DNA of 64,000 nt from Ichthyophthirius multifiliis (taxonomy: Eukaryota; Ciliophora; Oligohymenophorea; Hymenostomatida), in the NCBI RefSeq assembly GCF_000220395.1, contig NW_004085897.1, positions 1-64,000 on the forward strand, written 5' to 3'. Position 1 is the stretch's first letter. Each line of letters opens with the position of its first letter. Shown piece by piece: positions 63,837 through 64,000 of the stretch. The notes under the pieces are model-generated. The model was given only the letters and a program-made list of their open reading frames with translations, made no database searches and was not told the DNA's origin. Both the position numbers and the translations under genes were made by a program.

Positions 63837-64000
63837 TTAAATATATATATTTTGTTTCATTTTTTAATTTATTACTATTTAATAGAATTTCGAGAAAATA
63901 TTCTTGTTTAAAAGATGAATATATTGAAATTTCAGAAGCTTATAAGAATTATAGCGCCGAGTTTTGCAAAAAAGAAACTATCTTGATTGAAAAAATATAA
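61899..64000 (+). CDS. Large coiled-coil protein, partial (runs off the window), ciliary type suspected
   Basis: ATG 61899 gives MKEQYNSEIQKLKRDLAVQF, and a 61-nt intron (62025-62085) joins in phase to EREDFYKEYQKAQLLKQKVQ. Long coiled coil follows. The best-conserved-looking block is ILAENRVLRRLAKVSENYGF, NLEEIKIAEKQKIEDYKAQV and RYLEKEVEELEGERMQLRNR with LRILSNIYDQNPRGDRYLGL after it. To reach this block the frame must step back one base at a run of five A (62465-62469): SEK then MDNILAEN. A (TA)n intron (about 62725-62870) leads to VDEFVANLKNKIRVKVTQDD, later LPGALGNWDDISQVRSYKFK and more coiled coil, and another intron near 63790-63885. The frame is still open at 64000. Large centrosomal or ciliary proteins such as CEP290 look like this, but I cannot confirm the family. 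Confidence 0.72.
63800..63828. repeat. (TA)n run in intron of terminal gene
   Basis: About fourteen TA units between exons ending VNLIK and starting ISRKYSCLKDE. Confidence 0.75.

Overview
The window is nuclear DNA of a ciliate, and reads sensibly only with TAA and TAG as glutamine and TGA as the single stop. By eye it is about 80-85 % A+T. Genes carry short GT..AG introns (about 45-210 nt, a few longer) that are nearly pure A/T, often with long (TA)n runs. Long Gln and Asn tracts are common. Extreme A+T, this code and the gene families fit an oligohymenophorean ciliate close to Tetrahymena and Ichthyophthirius; Ichthyophthirius is my best guess, without proof. No telomeric repeat, rRNA, CRISPR or transposase was seen.

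Layout: 1.4-4.2 kb (-) decayed cyclic-nucleotide-type K+ channel; 5.5-7.6 kb (+) B-box-like zinc protein; 9.4-10.9 kb (+) WDR55-like WD40 protein; 11.2-14.2 kb (+) importin beta; 14.4-15.5 kb (-) RING-H2 membrane protein; 16.2-16.7 kb (+) weak small gene; 17.2-21.1 kb (+) unknown 1230-residue membrane protein; 21.2-25.3 kb (-) P4 flippase of the ATP9/NEO1 type; 25.5-26.5 kb (-) Asn/Gln-rich protein; 26.9-28.6 kb (+) VAP-like MSP protein; 29.2-33.1 kb (+) SAPS-domain PP6 regulator; 33.4-34.9 kb (-) coiled-coil protein; 36.1-37.0 kb (+) small membrane protein; 37.4 kb tRNA-Asp(GTC); 37.7-39.2 kb (+) amino-acid transporter; 39.7-40.8 kb (+) Gln/Asn-rich protein; 41.9-43.9 kb (+) alpha/beta hydrolase; 44.3-45.2 kb (+) EF-hand protein; 46.0-46.9 kb (+) C2H2 finger protein; 47.4-49.3 kb (+) WASH1; 49.5-55.0 kb (-) FAM161-like cilium/centriole protein; 55.1-55.9 kb (-) EF-hand-like protein; 56.1-57.8 kb (-) MLO-like 7-TM protein; 58.3-60.6 kb (-) selenoprotein thioredoxin reductase with a candidate SECIS; 61.9 kb to the end (+) large coiled-coil protein, cut by the window edge.

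The genes do not form one pathway. Membrane traffic is well represented (P4 flippase, VAP, WASH1, SLC38A9-like transporter), as are cilium and centriole coiled-coil proteins. Four loci (K+ channel, SAPS, EF-hand, terminal coiled coil) need one extra A or T to stay in frame. The most interesting item is the thioredoxin reductase: TGA, otherwise the only stop, is read as selenocysteine just before a second TGA, with a form-2 SECIS-like hairpin about 80 nt downstream.
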